Shown: in pieces, positions 36,517 through 45,220 of the stretch | How the letters are laid out: each line of letters starts with the position of its first letter | How positions within the stretch are numbered: the stretch's first letter is position 1 | Source of the DNA: Proteobacteria bacterium UBA2363 | GTDB lineage: Bacteria; Pseudomonadota; Gammaproteobacteria; Xanthomonadales; UBA2363 | Direction of reading: 5' to 3' | Length of the DNA stretch: 64,000 bases | NCBI GenBank assembly: GCA_002344355.1 | Contig: DDTN01000022.1 | Location: 1 to 64,000 of the forward strand | Program-made: the position numbers and the translations under genes | Notes under the pieces: model-generated | The model's input: only the letters and a program-made list of their open reading frames with translations | What the model was told of the DNA's origin: nothing | Database searches by the model: none

Positions 36517-37791
36517 ATGCCACCACGACACGCCATCGACACCACCGCCGGCCCTCCGCGCCCGGGGCGCGCCAGGATCGCGCTCCTGCTGGCGGCACTG
36601 GCGATGTTCGGGCCGTTCGCGATCGACACCATGTTCCCGGCATTCCCGGCGATGGCGGTCGCGCTGGGGGTCTCCGAGCTCGGCATCCAGCAGACCCTGA
36701 GCGTCTACCTGCTGGCCTACGCCAGCATGGCCCTGGTGCACGGCCCGCTGTCCGACCGTTTCGGGCGGCGCCGGATCATCCTGGTCGGTACCTTCGTGTT
36801 CGCGGTGGCCTCGGTGGGCTGTGCGCTGGCGCCGTCGCTGGGCTGGCTGCTGGCGTTCCGGGCGGTGCAGGGCGTGTCCGCGGGCGTCGGCCTGATCGTC
36901 GGCCGCGCGATCGTCCGCGACCTCTACGATGGCCCGGATGCGCAGCGCCTGATGTCGACGGTGACCATGCTGTTCGGCATCGCGCCGGCGATCGCCCCGA
37001 TCATCGGCGGCTGGATCTTCGGCCTGGCCGGCTGGCAGGCCGTGTTCTGGTTCCTGTGCGGGTTCGGCCTGCTGCTCTGGGTGGCCTGTCTGCTGGGCCT
37101 GCCGGAGACGCACGGGCCGGAGCGCCGCCGTGCGCTGTCGGTCGGCCTGATGGTCCGGCACTATGCGCAGATGCTGGGCGACCGCAGCTTCGGCTGGATG
37201 TCGCTGGCGGCTGCATTCAACTTTTCCGCGCTGTTCCTCTACATCGCCGCGGCCCCGGCGTTCGTGCTGCGCCACCTCGGCCTGGGCACCATGGACTTCG
37301 GCTGGTTCTTCGTGCCGACCATCGCCGGGATGATGCTCGGCGCCTTCACCTCCGGGCGGCTGGCCGGACGCGCCAACCCGGAACGCAGCATCGGCCTGGC
37401 CTACGGGGTGATGCTGGCCGCCGGGGTCGGCAACGTCGCCTACGCGGTGTCCGCGCAGCCGTTCGCACTGCCCTGGGCGGTGTTGCCGATCAGCGCGCTG
37501 GCGTTCGCCATCGCCATCGCCTTCCCGGCCATCACCCTGCTGCTGCTCGACCGCTATCCGGCGCATCGCGGCGCGGCGTCGTCGCTGCAATCGTTCATTT
37601 CGCTGGTGCTCAATGCCCTGGTCGCCGGCCTGCTGGCGCCGTGGCTGGGCGCCTCGCCGCGGGCGCTGGCGCTGGGGGCGTTGACGCTGACGGTGCTGGG
37701 CTACCTGGCCTGGCAGATGCGGCCGAGGCCACCGCGCATGCGGCCGTTGCCCGACGAGCCCCTGCCGCTGGCCAACGCCGGCCAGCATTGA
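36517..37791 (+). CDS. MFS drug efflux transporter, Bcr/CflA type
   Basis: Proton-driven exporter of 424 residues with 12 predicted membrane helices. The loop 2-3 motif A reads GPLSDRFGRRRIIL. Helix 1 contains MFGPFAIDTMFPAFPAMA, and GIAPAIAPIIGGWIF lies in the motif C region, both typical of the Bcr/CflA group. The ATG at 36517 follows directly on a GTG that could also start. The C-terminal tail is short and basic (RPRPPRMRPLP). It stands alone; no regulator is adjacent. Substrates of this group range from bicyclomycin to sulfonamides and peptides. Confidence 0.92.
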   Translation: MPPRHAIDTTAGPPRPGRARIALLLAALAMFGPFAIDTMFPAFPAMAVALGVSELGIQQTLSVYLLAYASMALVHGPLSDRFGRRRIILVGTFVFAVASVGCALAPSLGWLLAFRAVQGVSAGVGLIVGRAIVRDLYDGPDAQRLMSTVTMLFGIAPAIAPIIGGWIFGLAGWQAVFWFLCGFGLLLWVACLLGLPETHGPERRRALSVGLMVRHYAQMLGDRSFGWMSLAAAFNFSALFLYIAAAPAFVLRHLGLGTMDFGWFFVPTIAGMMLGAFTSGRLAGRANPERSIGLAYGVMLAAGVGNVAYAVSAQPFALPWAVLPISALAFAIAIAFPAITLLLLDRYPAHRGAASSLQSFISLVLNALVAGLLAPWLGASPRALALGALTLTVLGYLAWQMRPRPPRMRPLPDEPLPLANAGQH

Positions 37792-37876
37792 GGCGCGGCG
37801 GACCCTGCGGCCGCCGGGGCCGTCACCTCGGGTTGGCATTGCCACTGCGATGGCGTTCACGCTGTTCCGCGGGCGA

Positions 37877-37931
37877 CACCATTGTTTGCGTTCCGGTCCC
37901 GTGCCGGCACCCCGCCGTCACCATTGTTTGC
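37877..37931 (+). repeat. 13-bp direct repeat, 42-bp period, in a promoter region
   Basis: CACCATTGTTTGC occurs at 37877-37889 and again, identical, at 37919-37931. The period of 42 bases is four helical turns, so both copies face the same side of the DNA. Between them lies the perfect palindrome GTGCCGGCAC (37901-37910). The second copy ends 75 bases before the 81-residue orphan gene. The arrangement looks like tandem operator sites. Confidence 0.5.
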
Positions 37932-38006
37932 AGTTTTCGTCTTGTCCACCCGCGGCCGTGGACCGAGACTGCACGCAGCCCACTCACGAACCCGACGCGC
38001 ACCGAC

Positions 38007-38252
38007 ATGGACAAGGGACACGGCATCACCGTCTACGATCGCGCCGGCAACCGCCTGCGCGGCTGGCTGCAGGACAACGGCCACATCCACCTGGCCCAGC
38101 ATGCGCACCGCTACACCTACGGCCGCCTCAACCGCCACGGCGATGTCGAGCTCTACGACGACGAGGGCGGGGTCACCCTGGCCTGCGTCGGCGGGGCGCC
38201 GGCGGCCGACGACCGCCCGCAGGCTGGACCTGCGCAGGCCCTGGTCGCCTGA
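38007..38252 (+). CDS. small hypothetical protein (81 aa) with two beta repeats
   Basis: Not recognised. The 81 residues contain two similar units: ITVYDRAGNRLRGWLQDNGHIHL (about 7-29) and YTYGRLNRHGDVELYDDEGGVTL (about 36-58). Each reads as a beta-hairpin with Asp/Asn-Gly turns, followed by a disordered Ala/Pro tail. No signal peptide or membrane segment. The upstream direct repeats and a separate position between the MFS gene and ypjD suggest an independently regulated small cytosolic protein. No strong ribosome-binding site is visible. Confidence 0.65.
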   Translation: MDKGHGITVYDRAGNRLRGWLQDNGHIHLAQHAHRYTYGRLNRHGDVELYDDEGGVTLACVGGAPAADDRPQAGPAQALVA

Positions 38253-38361
38253 GCGACCGCGCCGCCGGCGCGCCTGCCGGTCGGCGTCCGCGCCCGTGGC
38301 AGGCGACGGACGTCCGTGGCGACGCCCGGGCCAGCCGATCCCACGGGCCCTGCCCGGTGCG

Positions 38362-38380
38362 GGGTCCACCCGGTGGACCC
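38362..38380. terminator. near-perfect palindrome between convergent genes
   Basis: GGGTCCACC-C-GGTGGACCC in the 183-base gap between the orphan gene (ending 38252) and ypjD (ending 38436 on the other strand). The strong stem and position suit a bidirectional terminator; no T-run is present. Confidence 0.4.
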
Positions 38381-38435
38381 GGCTCGTGCCCGCGCCCGTC
38401 CCGGGCGGGGAACCGCGTCCGGAAGGGCCGCCGCC

Positions 38436-39230
38436 TCAGCCGCCGCGGCCGAGGGCCGCCAAGATCGCCTTGGTTCCAAAGTAGGCGAGCAGCAGCAGGA
38501 CCATGCCCGAGAGCGTCAGCCAGGCCGCACGTCGTCCGCGCAGTCCGCGCCGGTGGTGGGCCAGCAGCAGGCCGCCGAACACCAGCCAGGAGGCGAGCGA
38601 GAAGAAGGTCTTGTGCGCCAGGTGCTGGCCCAGCAGGTCCTCGACGAACAGCACGCCGCTGACCAGGCTCAGGCTGAGCAGGACGAAGCCGGCCTGCAGC
38701 AGCCGGAACAGCAGGCCTTCGGTCAGGGTCAGCGGCAGTGACTTCAGGAACGGCAACGGCCGGCGCGTGCGCAGGGCGTGCTCCTGGACCGCCAGCAGCA
38801 CCGCCGCGAGACTGGCGACGCTGAGCGTCGAGTAGGCCAGCAGCGAGGCCAGCGCATGCAGGCTGATCTGCCAGCTGTCCGGGGCGGCGCGCTCGGCGCC
38901 GGGCAGCAGCAGGGCGGCCAGCACGCAGCAGGCGGCGATCGGGTAGACCAGGATGCCGAGCGGATCGAGGTGGCGGCGACGCGCGGCCAGCATCTGCACC
39001 GCAGCCATGCCCAGGCCGACCATCGACAGGGCGAAGCCGAAGCTGTGTTCGATGCCGCCGGCGAAATGTATCGCGAGTGCCAGCGCGAAGGCGTGGAACA
39101 GCACGCCGAGACCCGCCAGGGCAAGGACCGGGGCATGGCCGACGCGATCGACGCCGTGGCGCAGGCGGCCGGCGGTGAGGGTGGCGGCGGCCAGGTAGAA
39201 GAACAGGCCGATGGCGAGGGCGAGGGGCAT
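38436..39230 (-). CDS. ypjD: YpjD/CcsA-type inner-membrane protein (cytochrome c assembly-like)
   Basis: A 264-residue protein with about eight membrane helices, related to the CcsA/HemX heme-handling proteins. The segment SWQISLHALASLLAYSTLSVA (about 118-138) and the later HKTFFSLASWLVFGGLLLAHH show the conserved membrane histidines. YpjD normally sits divergently next to ffh in gammaproteobacteria. Here 4.5 kb of other genes separate them. The start at 39230 gives MPLALAIGLFFYLAAATLTAGRL, the usual first helix. Exact role unsettled; E. coli YpjD is not essential for known cytochrome c assembly. Confidence 0.88.
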   Translation of the reverse strand: MPLALAIGLFFYLAAATLTAGRLRHGVDRVGHAPVLALAGLGVLFHAFALALAIHFAGGIEHSFGFALSMVGLGMAAVQMLAARRRHLDPLGILVYPIAACCVLAALLLPGAERAAPDSWQISLHALASLLAYSTLSVASLAAVLLAVQEHALRTRRPLPFLKSLPLTLTEGLLFRLLQAGFVLLSLSLVSGVLFVEDLLGQHLAHKTFFSLASWLVFGGLLLAHHRRGLRGRRAAWLTLSGMVLLLLAYFGTKAILAALGRGG

Positions 39231-39349
39231 GGCGGCGCAAGTCTCGCACGGCGCCGCGGCCGGCGTCAGCGCGGGCGCGTGCTGGCCGGTCGGGAATGCG
39301 GCCTGTAGGCTTGCCGCCTGGGATGCAACGGACCGGGCCGGAGGCGGGC

Positions 39350-40012
39350 ATGACCAAGATCGCGCGCAAGGCGGGGATTCCGGGGGCGCTGCTGGCGGCC
39401 GCCTGGCCGTTCGCCGGCATCGGCGGCCCGGGTCCCGTCGACCGCCTGCTGCGGGACGGCTTCGAGCCGCCCTTCGTGTACCGGCTCGACGACGGCGCCG
39501 GCAACGTCAACATCGGTCCGCCGTCCTCGTTCGATCCCGACATGCTGTGGGGGAACTACTTCGCCGTGGCGCCAGGCGCCGAGGTGGTGACGGCGATCGA
39601 GGTGGCCTTCGGCGCGACCTTCCCGTCGCTGGCGAACGGTCCGGTCACCTTCTGGCTGCTGGTCGATGCCGACGCAGACGGCGATCCCCGCAATGCGTTC
39701 GCCGTTGCCAGCGTCCAGGCCACGCCCGACGTCAGCGGCAACGCCTTCTACCGGGTGCCGATCCCGCCGACGCGCGTGCAGGGCGCGATCTTCGTCGGCG
39801 CCAGTGCGCGACTGCTGGGCGGGCAGGACCGGCCCGCCCGGGTCGACACCGATGCGCCGGCCGACCGGTCCTGGTTCTTCTATGCGCCGGACATCGCCGA
39901 GGTGATCGACGACCTCGCCAGCGCGCCGTTCGGGACGCGCATGGACAACCCGCAGTTCGTGCCCTTCCCGGGCGGTTTCATGGTGCGGGCGACCGGGCAA
40001 CCGGACAACTGA
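39350..40012 (+). CDS. exported hypothetical protein with N-terminal DGFE motif
   Basis: A 220-residue secreted protein. Basic start (MTKIARKAG), hydrophobic core to about 25, then GPVDRLLRDGFEPPF, which has the same DRxxxDGF pattern found at the C-terminus of other exported proteins here. The remainder is a beta-rich domain with acidic turns (DADADGDPRNAF, DTDAPADRS) that could bind calcium. GGAGG precedes the ATG. It is divergent from ypjD and converges on the TPR kinase gene. No family recognised. Confidence 0.72.
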   Translation: MTKIARKAGIPGALLAAAWPFAGIGGPGPVDRLLRDGFEPPFVYRLDDGAGNVNIGPPSSFDPDMLWGNYFAVAPGAEVVTAIEVAFGATFPSLANGPVTFWLLVDADADGDPRNAFAVASVQATPDVSGNAFYRVPIPPTRVQGAIFVGASARLLGGQDRPARVDTDAPADRSWFFYAPDIAEVIDDLASAPFGTRMDNPQFVPFPGGFMVRATGQPDN

Positions 40013-40036
40013 CGCCGCGGCGCCGCACCGGCCCGC

Positions 40037-42298
40037 TCAGCGGCCGGCGGAGTCGACGATCGCCTGCATCGCCTCCCGGCGCCCGGGTTCCACCGCCTCG
40101 GCGCGGTCGTAGGCGGCCAGGGCCCGGCCGGCCAGTTCCCGGGCGCGCCCGGCGTCGCCGGCGTCGAGCTCGATGCGCGCCGCGATGGCCAGCAGGTTGC
40201 CGGGCAGCTGGCTGCTCGCCGGCAGCCGCTCGCCCGCCTGCGCCAGCACCCCCTCGATGGCGGTCCGGGCCTCGCCATGGCGACCGGCGCGGCCGAGGTG
40301 GGCGGCCAGATTGGCGCCGGCGACCAGCACCGAGGGATGGTCCTGGGAAAACAGCGCCGTGCGGATGGCCAGCGAGGACTGCAGCAGCGGGACGGCCTCG
40401 TCCAGCCGGCCCTGGTCGGCCAGCACCAGGGCGAGGTTGTTGAGGTTCACCGCCCGGTCGGGATGGCCGTCCGGAAGGGCCGCCTCGAGCAGGCCGCGCG
40501 CACGCCGGTAGGCGGCTTCGGCCTCGTCGAGCCGGCGCAGGCCGTGCAGGGCGTAGCCGAGGTTGCCCTCGCGCAGGGCATGGGCCCGGAGGTCGCCGTC
40601 GCCGGCCGGTGCCAGGGCGAGCGCGGCCTGCGCCTCCGGCAGCGCCTCCTGGTAGCGGCCGAGGTCGTTGAGCAGGGCCGCCAGGTCGTTGCGCAGGGTC
40701 GCCTCGGTGGCTGCTTCGCGCCTTGCCGGCAGGGTCGCCAGGGCCTGGCGCAGGTGCGCCTCGGCTTCCTGGTAGCGGCCCTGGTACCAGGCAAGCAGGG
40801 CCAGGGCGTCCAGGGTCCGGGCGCGCACCGCCGCCGGGGCGTCGCGATGCAGGCGTTCGGCGGCGCCGATCTGGCTGGCGGCGTCGTCGAGTCGATCCAG
40901 CGACAGGTAGGCGCGGCCGAGCGCCACCCGCAGCTCGCCTTCGAGCACGGGGTCGGCGGCGAAGCGGCCGCCCATGCCGGCGACCGCGCGGTCGATCGCC
41001 TCGGCCAGGGTCAGCGACGCGCCGCTGACATGCGGGTCCGCGGCGCTGACCATGTCGGTCAGGAAGCGGTTCGCCTGGTGGGCGCGCCAGGCTTCGCGCT
41101 CGGCGCGGCGCGCCTGCTCGAGGCTGGCGAAGAGGCCGGCCAGGACGGCCGCCAGCGCCACCGCGCTGGCCGCAGCGGCGACGCGGTTGCGGCGCAGGAA
41201 GCGGCCGAGCCGGTACCAGCGGCCGTCGCCGCGCGCCTGCACCGGCCGGTGGTCGAGCCAGCGCCGCAGATCGTCGGCGAAGGCCTCGGCGGTGCCGTAG
41301 CGGCGCTCCGGCTGCTCGGCGATCGCCTTCATGACGATGCCGTCGAGATCGCCGCGCAGCACCCTGCGCCAGTTCGCCGCGGCCGTGGCGCCGAGCGCCA
41401 GCCGATCATGGTCGATGCGGTTGCTCGGCCGGGTCGGCGCCGGCGCCCGGAGCAGGCGCGCCAGGGCATCGAGCGAACGGCCGGCGCTGTCGCGGGCCGG
41501 GCGTCCGGCCACCAGCAGGTACAGCAGCAAGCCAGCCGAGTGGATGTCGCTGGCGGTGGTCAGCGGCTCGCCGCGCAACTGCTCCGGCGAGGCGTACTCC
41601 GGGGTCAGGGCGGTGATCGCGGTGGCGGTACCGTCCTGACCGCCGCCGGCCTCGATCGAGGCGGCGATCCCGAAGTCCAGCAGCTTCACCGTGCCGTCGC
41701 CGGCGACCAGCACGTTCGACGGCTTGAGGTCGCGGTGCACGACCAGCGCCCGGTGCGCCGCCGCCACCGCGGCCAGCACCTGCAGGAACAGGCGCACGCG
41801 GCCACGCAGATCGACGGCGCGGTTCCGGCACCAGGTCTCGATGTCCTCGCCCTGGATGTACTCCATCGCCACCCAGGGCGAACCGTCCGGGGCGCTGCCG
41901 CCGTCGATCACGCGGGCGATGTTGGGGTGCTCGAGGCGCGCCAGCAGCCGGCGTTCGCGGCCGGCGCGGCGCACGGCCTCGGGGTCGGCGAGGTGGCCGG
42001 GCACGGTCTTGACCGCGGCCTGCTGGCGGAAGCCGTCGCCCTCGCGTTCGGCCAGCCACACCTGGCCCATGCCGCCGCTGCCGATCCGCCTGACCAGACG
42101 CCAGGGGCCGAGCCGCGACGGTCCGGCCGGATCGCCCTCGAGGAAACCCCGGCTGTCGCCGTGGGCGCGCAGCAGGGCGGTCACCTGCGCCAGCAGCGCG
42201 GCATCGCCGGCGCAGGCGCGCTCGACGAAGCCGGCCCGCGCCCGCTCGGGCTGGTGCAGCGCCGCCTCCAGCAGCGCCAGGGCAGCGCCGCCGGTCAT
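40037..42298 (-). CDS. transmembrane Ser/Thr protein kinase with C-terminal TPR repeats
   Basis: A 753-residue kinase. Glycine loop IGSGGMGQV (72-80), Lys97, catalytic HRDLKPSN (188-195, Asp190), DFG (208-210) and the TPEYASPEQ activation-segment end (232-240) are all intact. One membrane helix (372-393) separates the cytoplasmic kinase from a periplasmic TPR array (about 440-740) with repeats such as NLALVLADQGRLDEAVPLLQSSLAI. Its ATG shares ATGA with the stop of the ECF sigma gene, so the pair is translationally coupled. It probably senses an envelope condition through the TPR part and controls the sigma factor. Confidence 0.94.
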   Translation of the reverse strand: MTGGAALALLEAALHQPERARAGFVERACAGDAALLAQVTALLRAHGDSRGFLEGDPAGPSRLGPWRLVRRIGSGGMGQVWLAEREGDGFRQQAAVKTVPGHLADPEAVRRAGRERRLLARLEHPNIARVIDGGSAPDGSPWVAMEYIQGEDIETWCRNRAVDLRGRVRLFLQVLAAVAAAHRALVVHRDLKPSNVLVAGDGTVKLLDFGIAASIEAGGGQDGTATAITALTPEYASPEQLRGEPLTTASDIHSAGLLLYLLVAGRPARDSAGRSLDALARLLRAPAPTRPSNRIDHDRLALGATAAANWRRVLRGDLDGIVMKAIAEQPERRYGTAEAFADDLRRWLDHRPVQARGDGRWYRLGRFLRRNRVAAAASAVALAAVLAGLFASLEQARRAEREAWRAHQANRFLTDMVSAADPHVSGASLTLAEAIDRAVAGMGGRFAADPVLEGELRVALGRAYLSLDRLDDAASQIGAAERLHRDAPAAVRARTLDALALLAWYQGRYQEAEAHLRQALATLPARREAATEATLRNDLAALLNDLGRYQEALPEAQAALALAPAGDGDLRAHALREGNLGYALHGLRRLDEAEAAYRRARGLLEAALPDGHPDRAVNLNNLALVLADQGRLDEAVPLLQSSLAIRTALFSQDHPSVLVAGANLAAHLGRAGRHGEARTAIEGVLAQAGERLPASSQLPGNLLAIAARIELDAGDAGRARELAGRALAAYDRAEAVEPGRREAMQAIVDSAGR

Positions 42299-42858
42299 GA
42301 CAGCGCCTGGTACAGGAAGCTGCGCGCGACCTCCCAGTCGCGTTGCGCGGTCGACCGCGACAGGCCCAGCACCTGGGCCACCTCGGCCATGTCCAGGCCG
42401 CCGAAGCAGCGCAGCTCGACCACCCGCGCCTTGCGTCCGTCGAGCGCCTCGAGCTGGCGCAGCGCCTGGTCCAGTGCCAGGGCGTCGACGCCATCGCCGG
42501 TGCCGGCGACGTCCAGGGCCAGCGCCAGGGTCAGCGGCCGCTCGCCGCCGCCACGCTTTCCGGCATCCCGGCGCCGGGCATGGTCGACCAGGACCTGGCG
42601 CATGCGCCGCGCGGCGATCGCGAAGAACTGCCGGCGGTCGGCGGGCGCCAGGGTGTCGTCGGCCGACAGTCGCAGCCAGGCCTCATGCACCAGGGCGGTG
42701 GGCGACAGCGTGTGGCTGCCGCGCTCGACGCCGAGCTGGCGCGCCGCCAGGCGCCGGAGCTGGCCGTAGACCAGGGGCAGCAGGGCGGCATCGGCGCCGC
42801 TGTCGCCGGCGGACAGCCGATGCAGCAGGACGGTGATGGCGCCTTCGTCGTCGGACAT
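42295..42858 (-). CDS. ECF-type sigma factor, TIGR02999-like (kinase-linked)
   Basis: A 187-residue sigma factor. It begins MSDDEGAITVLLHRLSAGD and shows HTLSPTALVHEAWLRLS (49-65) and RRQFFAIAARRMRQVLVDHAR (75-95), the signature of the TIGR02999 'Sig-70_X6' type found in Xanthomonadales, Acidobacteria and planctomycetes. Region 4 is MAEVAQVLGLSRSTAQRDWEVAR. It overlaps the TPR kinase gene by 4 bases (ATGA). Such factors lack a classical anti-sigma partner and are thought to be activated by their kinase. Confidence 0.93.
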   Translation of the reverse strand: MSDDEGAITVLLHRLSAGDSGADAALLPLVYGQLRRLAARQLGVERGSHTLSPTALVHEAWLRLSADDTLAPADRRQFFAIAARRMRQVLVDHARRRDAGKRGGGERPLTLALALDVAGTGDGVDALALDQALRQLEALDGRKARVVELRCFGGLDMAEVAQVLGLSRSTAQRDWEVARSFLYQALS

Positions 42859-42923
42859 GGGCCAGCGGCACGCGGGACGGGCGTCAGCTTAGCGCCCCTT
42901 CGCCCGGTCCCGGGCGCCCCGGC

Positions 42924-43622
42924 TCAGCGTGCCGACTGCGGAGCGACCAGTTCGGCGTGGCCCCAGGGCGTCGGCGGCAGGTCCACCGGCGTGGCCAGGT
43001 CGAACTCGACCTGGAACAGCCGGCCGCCCGGCCGCGACAGCTCGTACAGGAAACGCTGGCCGGGCTCGATCTCCATCGCCCAGGTGTTGGTCACCGAGGC
43101 GGTGAGGCCTTCGCGCTCGAACATCGCCACCGACTCGGCGTCGACCGGGAATTCCTGGCGCTGCGGCGTGCCGGGGGCGGCGGTGTCGCCGCCGTACATG
43201 GTGACGGCGTCGTCGCTGCCGTCCTCGTGGCGGTGGTCGTGCTTCAGGCGCAGGCCGGTGGCGGTGCGGGTCAGCACCCAGGTGCGGCTGTGGTCGTCGC
43301 CGACGTGGAAGGGCACCTTGACCTCGGTCTGCCCGCATTCGCGCACGTGCATCACAAGGGCCTTGCCCTCGAAGGCGTCGTCCGGCTGCGGCGGCTGGTT
43401 GGCGACGATGCGGCCGGCATAGGCCTGGCCGCAGTGGCTGCGCAGGCGGTCCAGGAAGGCCTCGTGCGGGCTGTCCGCCGAGGGCGGCGCGGCGGCATCG
43501 GCCTGGGGCGGCGGCGGTGCCGCAGGTTCCGGGGCGGCTTCCGGCGCGGTCTGCGGCGACTGGCCGCAGGCGGCCAGGGCGAGGGCTGCGCACAGCAGCG
43601 TCAGGCGGGCAGGCGTGTTCAT
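42924..43622 (-). CDS. conserved hypothetical lipoprotein
   Basis: A 232-residue lipoprotein: signal with lipobox LAAC, lipidated Cys19, and a Pro/Ala-rich linker to about residue 50. The folded part begins HEAFLDRLRSHCGQAYAGRIV and includes MHVRECGQTEVKVPFHVGDDHSRTWVLTRT, so two cysteines may form a disulfide. Proteins of this shape are common in xanthomonads but I know no function. It is divergent from ffh with 135 bases between, and no -35/-10 pair stands out apart from a TATACT (43678-43683) pointing toward ffh. Confidence 0.78.
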   Translation of the reverse strand: MNTPARLTLLCAALALAACGQSPQTAPEAAPEPAAPPPPQADAAAPPSADSPHEAFLDRLRSHCGQAYAGRIVANQPPQPDDAFEGKALVMHVRECGQTEVKVPFHVGDDHSRTWVLTRTATGLRLKHDHRHEDGSDDAVTMYGGDTAAPGTPQRQEFPVDAESVAMFEREGLTASVTNTWAMEIEPGQRFLYELSRPGGRLFQVEFDLATPVDLPPTPWGHAELVAPQSAR

Positions 43623-43757
43623 GCCGCCACCCTACGCCGCGCGCCGGCGCCGGGCAAGGCGCGCCGCGGCAGGGCCGTATACTTGGCGCCTTGCAGCCGA
43701 CCCGCCCGGCCGCCGGTGCGGCGCGGGAGGTCGCTGCCCCGAGATCCGGAGTCCAGC

Positions 43758-45146
43758 ATGTTCCAGTCCCTGAGCGAACGCCTCGGCAGCACCCTCGACC
43801 GCCTGCGCGGCAAGGCGCGGCTGAGCGAGGACAACATCCGCGAAGCCCTGCGCGAGGTCCGCATCGCCCTGCTCGAGGGCGACGTCGCCCTGCCGGTGGT
43901 GCAGGCCTTCATCCAGCGCGTCAAGGTCCGTGCGGTCGGCCAGGACGTGCTGCGCAGCCTCACGCCCGGCCAGGCCCTGGTCAAGGTCGTGCGCGACGAG
44001 CTGGTCGCGGTGATGGGCGGCACCGGCGCCCAGCCCCTGAACCTCAACGCCCCGGCGCCGGTGGTGATCCTGATGGCCGGCCTGCAGGGCGCCGGCAAGA
44101 CCACCACGGTGGCCAAGCTGGCGCGCCACCTGAAGGAGCGCCAGAAGAAGAAGGTCATGGTGGTCTCCGCCGACGTCTACCGGCCGGCGGCGATCGCCCA
44201 GCTGGAGACCCTGGCCGGCCAGATCGATGCCCTGTTCCAGCCGTCCAGCGCCGGCGAGCAGCCGGTGGCGATCGTCGAGCGCGCCATCGACGCCGCCCGC
44301 AAGGCCTTCGCCGACGTGCTGATCGTCGACACCGCCGGCCGGCTGGCGGTGGACGAGGCGATGATGGCCGAGATCAAGGCCCTGCACGCCGCGGTCAAGC
44401 CGACCGAGACGCTGTTCGTGGTCGACGCGATGACCGGCCAGGACGCCGCGGCCACCGCCAAGGCCTTCGCCGACGCCCTGCCGCTGACCGGCGTGGTGCT
44501 GACCAAGGCCGACGGCGACGCCCGCGGCGGCGCCGCGCTCAGCGTGCGCTACGTGACCGGCCGGCCGATCAAGTTCATCGGCCTGGGCGAGAAGACCGAG
44601 GCCCTGGAACCGTTCCACCCCGACCGCATCGCCGGCCGCATCCTGGGCATGGGCGACGTGCTCAGCCTGGTCGAGGAGGTCGAGCGCAAGGTCGACCGCG
44701 ACAAGGCCACCAAACTGGCCGAGAAGGTCGCCGCCGGCCGCCGCTTCACGCTCAAGGACTTTCGCGACCAGCTCGAGCAGATGACCCAGATGGGCGGCCT
44801 GTCCGGCCTGCTCGACAAGCTGCCCGGCATGGGCAAGCTCACCGAACAGGTCAAGGGCAAGGTCAACGACCGCGAGATCCGGCACATGATCGCCATCATC
44901 GACTCGATGACGAAGAAGGAGCGGCGCAACCCGACCCTGCTCAACGGCAGCCGCCGCGCCCGCGTCGCGCGCGGCTCCGGCACCCTGCCCGCCGACGTCA
45001 ACCGCCTGCTCAAGCAGTACCAGCAGATGGAGAAGATGATGGGCAAGCTCAAGGGCGGCGGCATGAAGGGCATGCTGCGCGGCCTGAAGGGCGCCATGGG
45101 CGGGCTGGGCGGCGGCGGCATGCCGCCCGGCGGCATGCTGCGCTGA
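43758..45146 (+). CDS. ffh: signal recognition particle protein Ffh (SRP54)
   Basis: GTPase that binds 4.5S RNA and signal sequences of nascent membrane proteins and docks with FtsY. N domain 1-95, then the G domain with GLQGAGKT (108-115), DTAGR (191-195), TKADGD (about 248-253) and GLGEK (about 273-277). The M domain (about 300-435) has the RNA-binding SRRARVARGSGT. The C-terminus is Met/Gly-rich. The 462 residues match family length and the ATG at 43758 gives the standard MFQSLSERL start. In most gammaproteobacteria rpsP follows directly; here it is 13 kb away. Confidence 0.98.
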   Translation: MFQSLSERLGSTLDRLRGKARLSEDNIREALREVRIALLEGDVALPVVQAFIQRVKVRAVGQDVLRSLTPGQALVKVVRDELVAVMGGTGAQPLNLNAPAPVVILMAGLQGAGKTTTVAKLARHLKERQKKKVMVVSADVYRPAAIAQLETLAGQIDALFQPSSAGEQPVAIVERAIDAARKAFADVLIVDTAGRLAVDEAMMAEIKALHAAVKPTETLFVVDAMTGQDAAATAKAFADALPLTGVVLTKADGDARGGAALSVRYVTGRPIKFIGLGEKTEALEPFHPDRIAGRILGMGDVLSLVEEVERKVDRDKATKLAEKVAAGRRFTLKDFRDQLEQMTQMGGLSGLLDKLPGMGKLTEQVKGKVNDREIRHMIAIIDSMTKKERRNPTLLNGSRRARVARGSGTLPADVNRLLKQYQQMEKMMGKLKGGGMKGMLRGLKGAMGGLGGGGMPPGGMLR

Positions 45147-45220
45147 GCGGACCCGCATGAGCGCCGGTCCCTCGCCTTGCCGTCGCGGCGGCGCCCCGGG
45201 TCGCTGAGCCGGCCACGGCC

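Noticed and set aside
32368..37860. Continuous minus-strand frame of 1830 codons
   Set aside because: It runs opposite to, or out of frame with, well-supported genes (ECF sigma, propeller proteins, MFS exporter) and is Arg/Gly/Gln/Ala-rich with no domain. Long antisense frames are expected at this GC content.
37792..38006. Second Asn-rich leader on the minus strand (codons reading ANNG twice)
   Set aside because: There is no start codon or downstream biosynthetic gene on that strand; the pattern comes from the 13-bp direct repeats.
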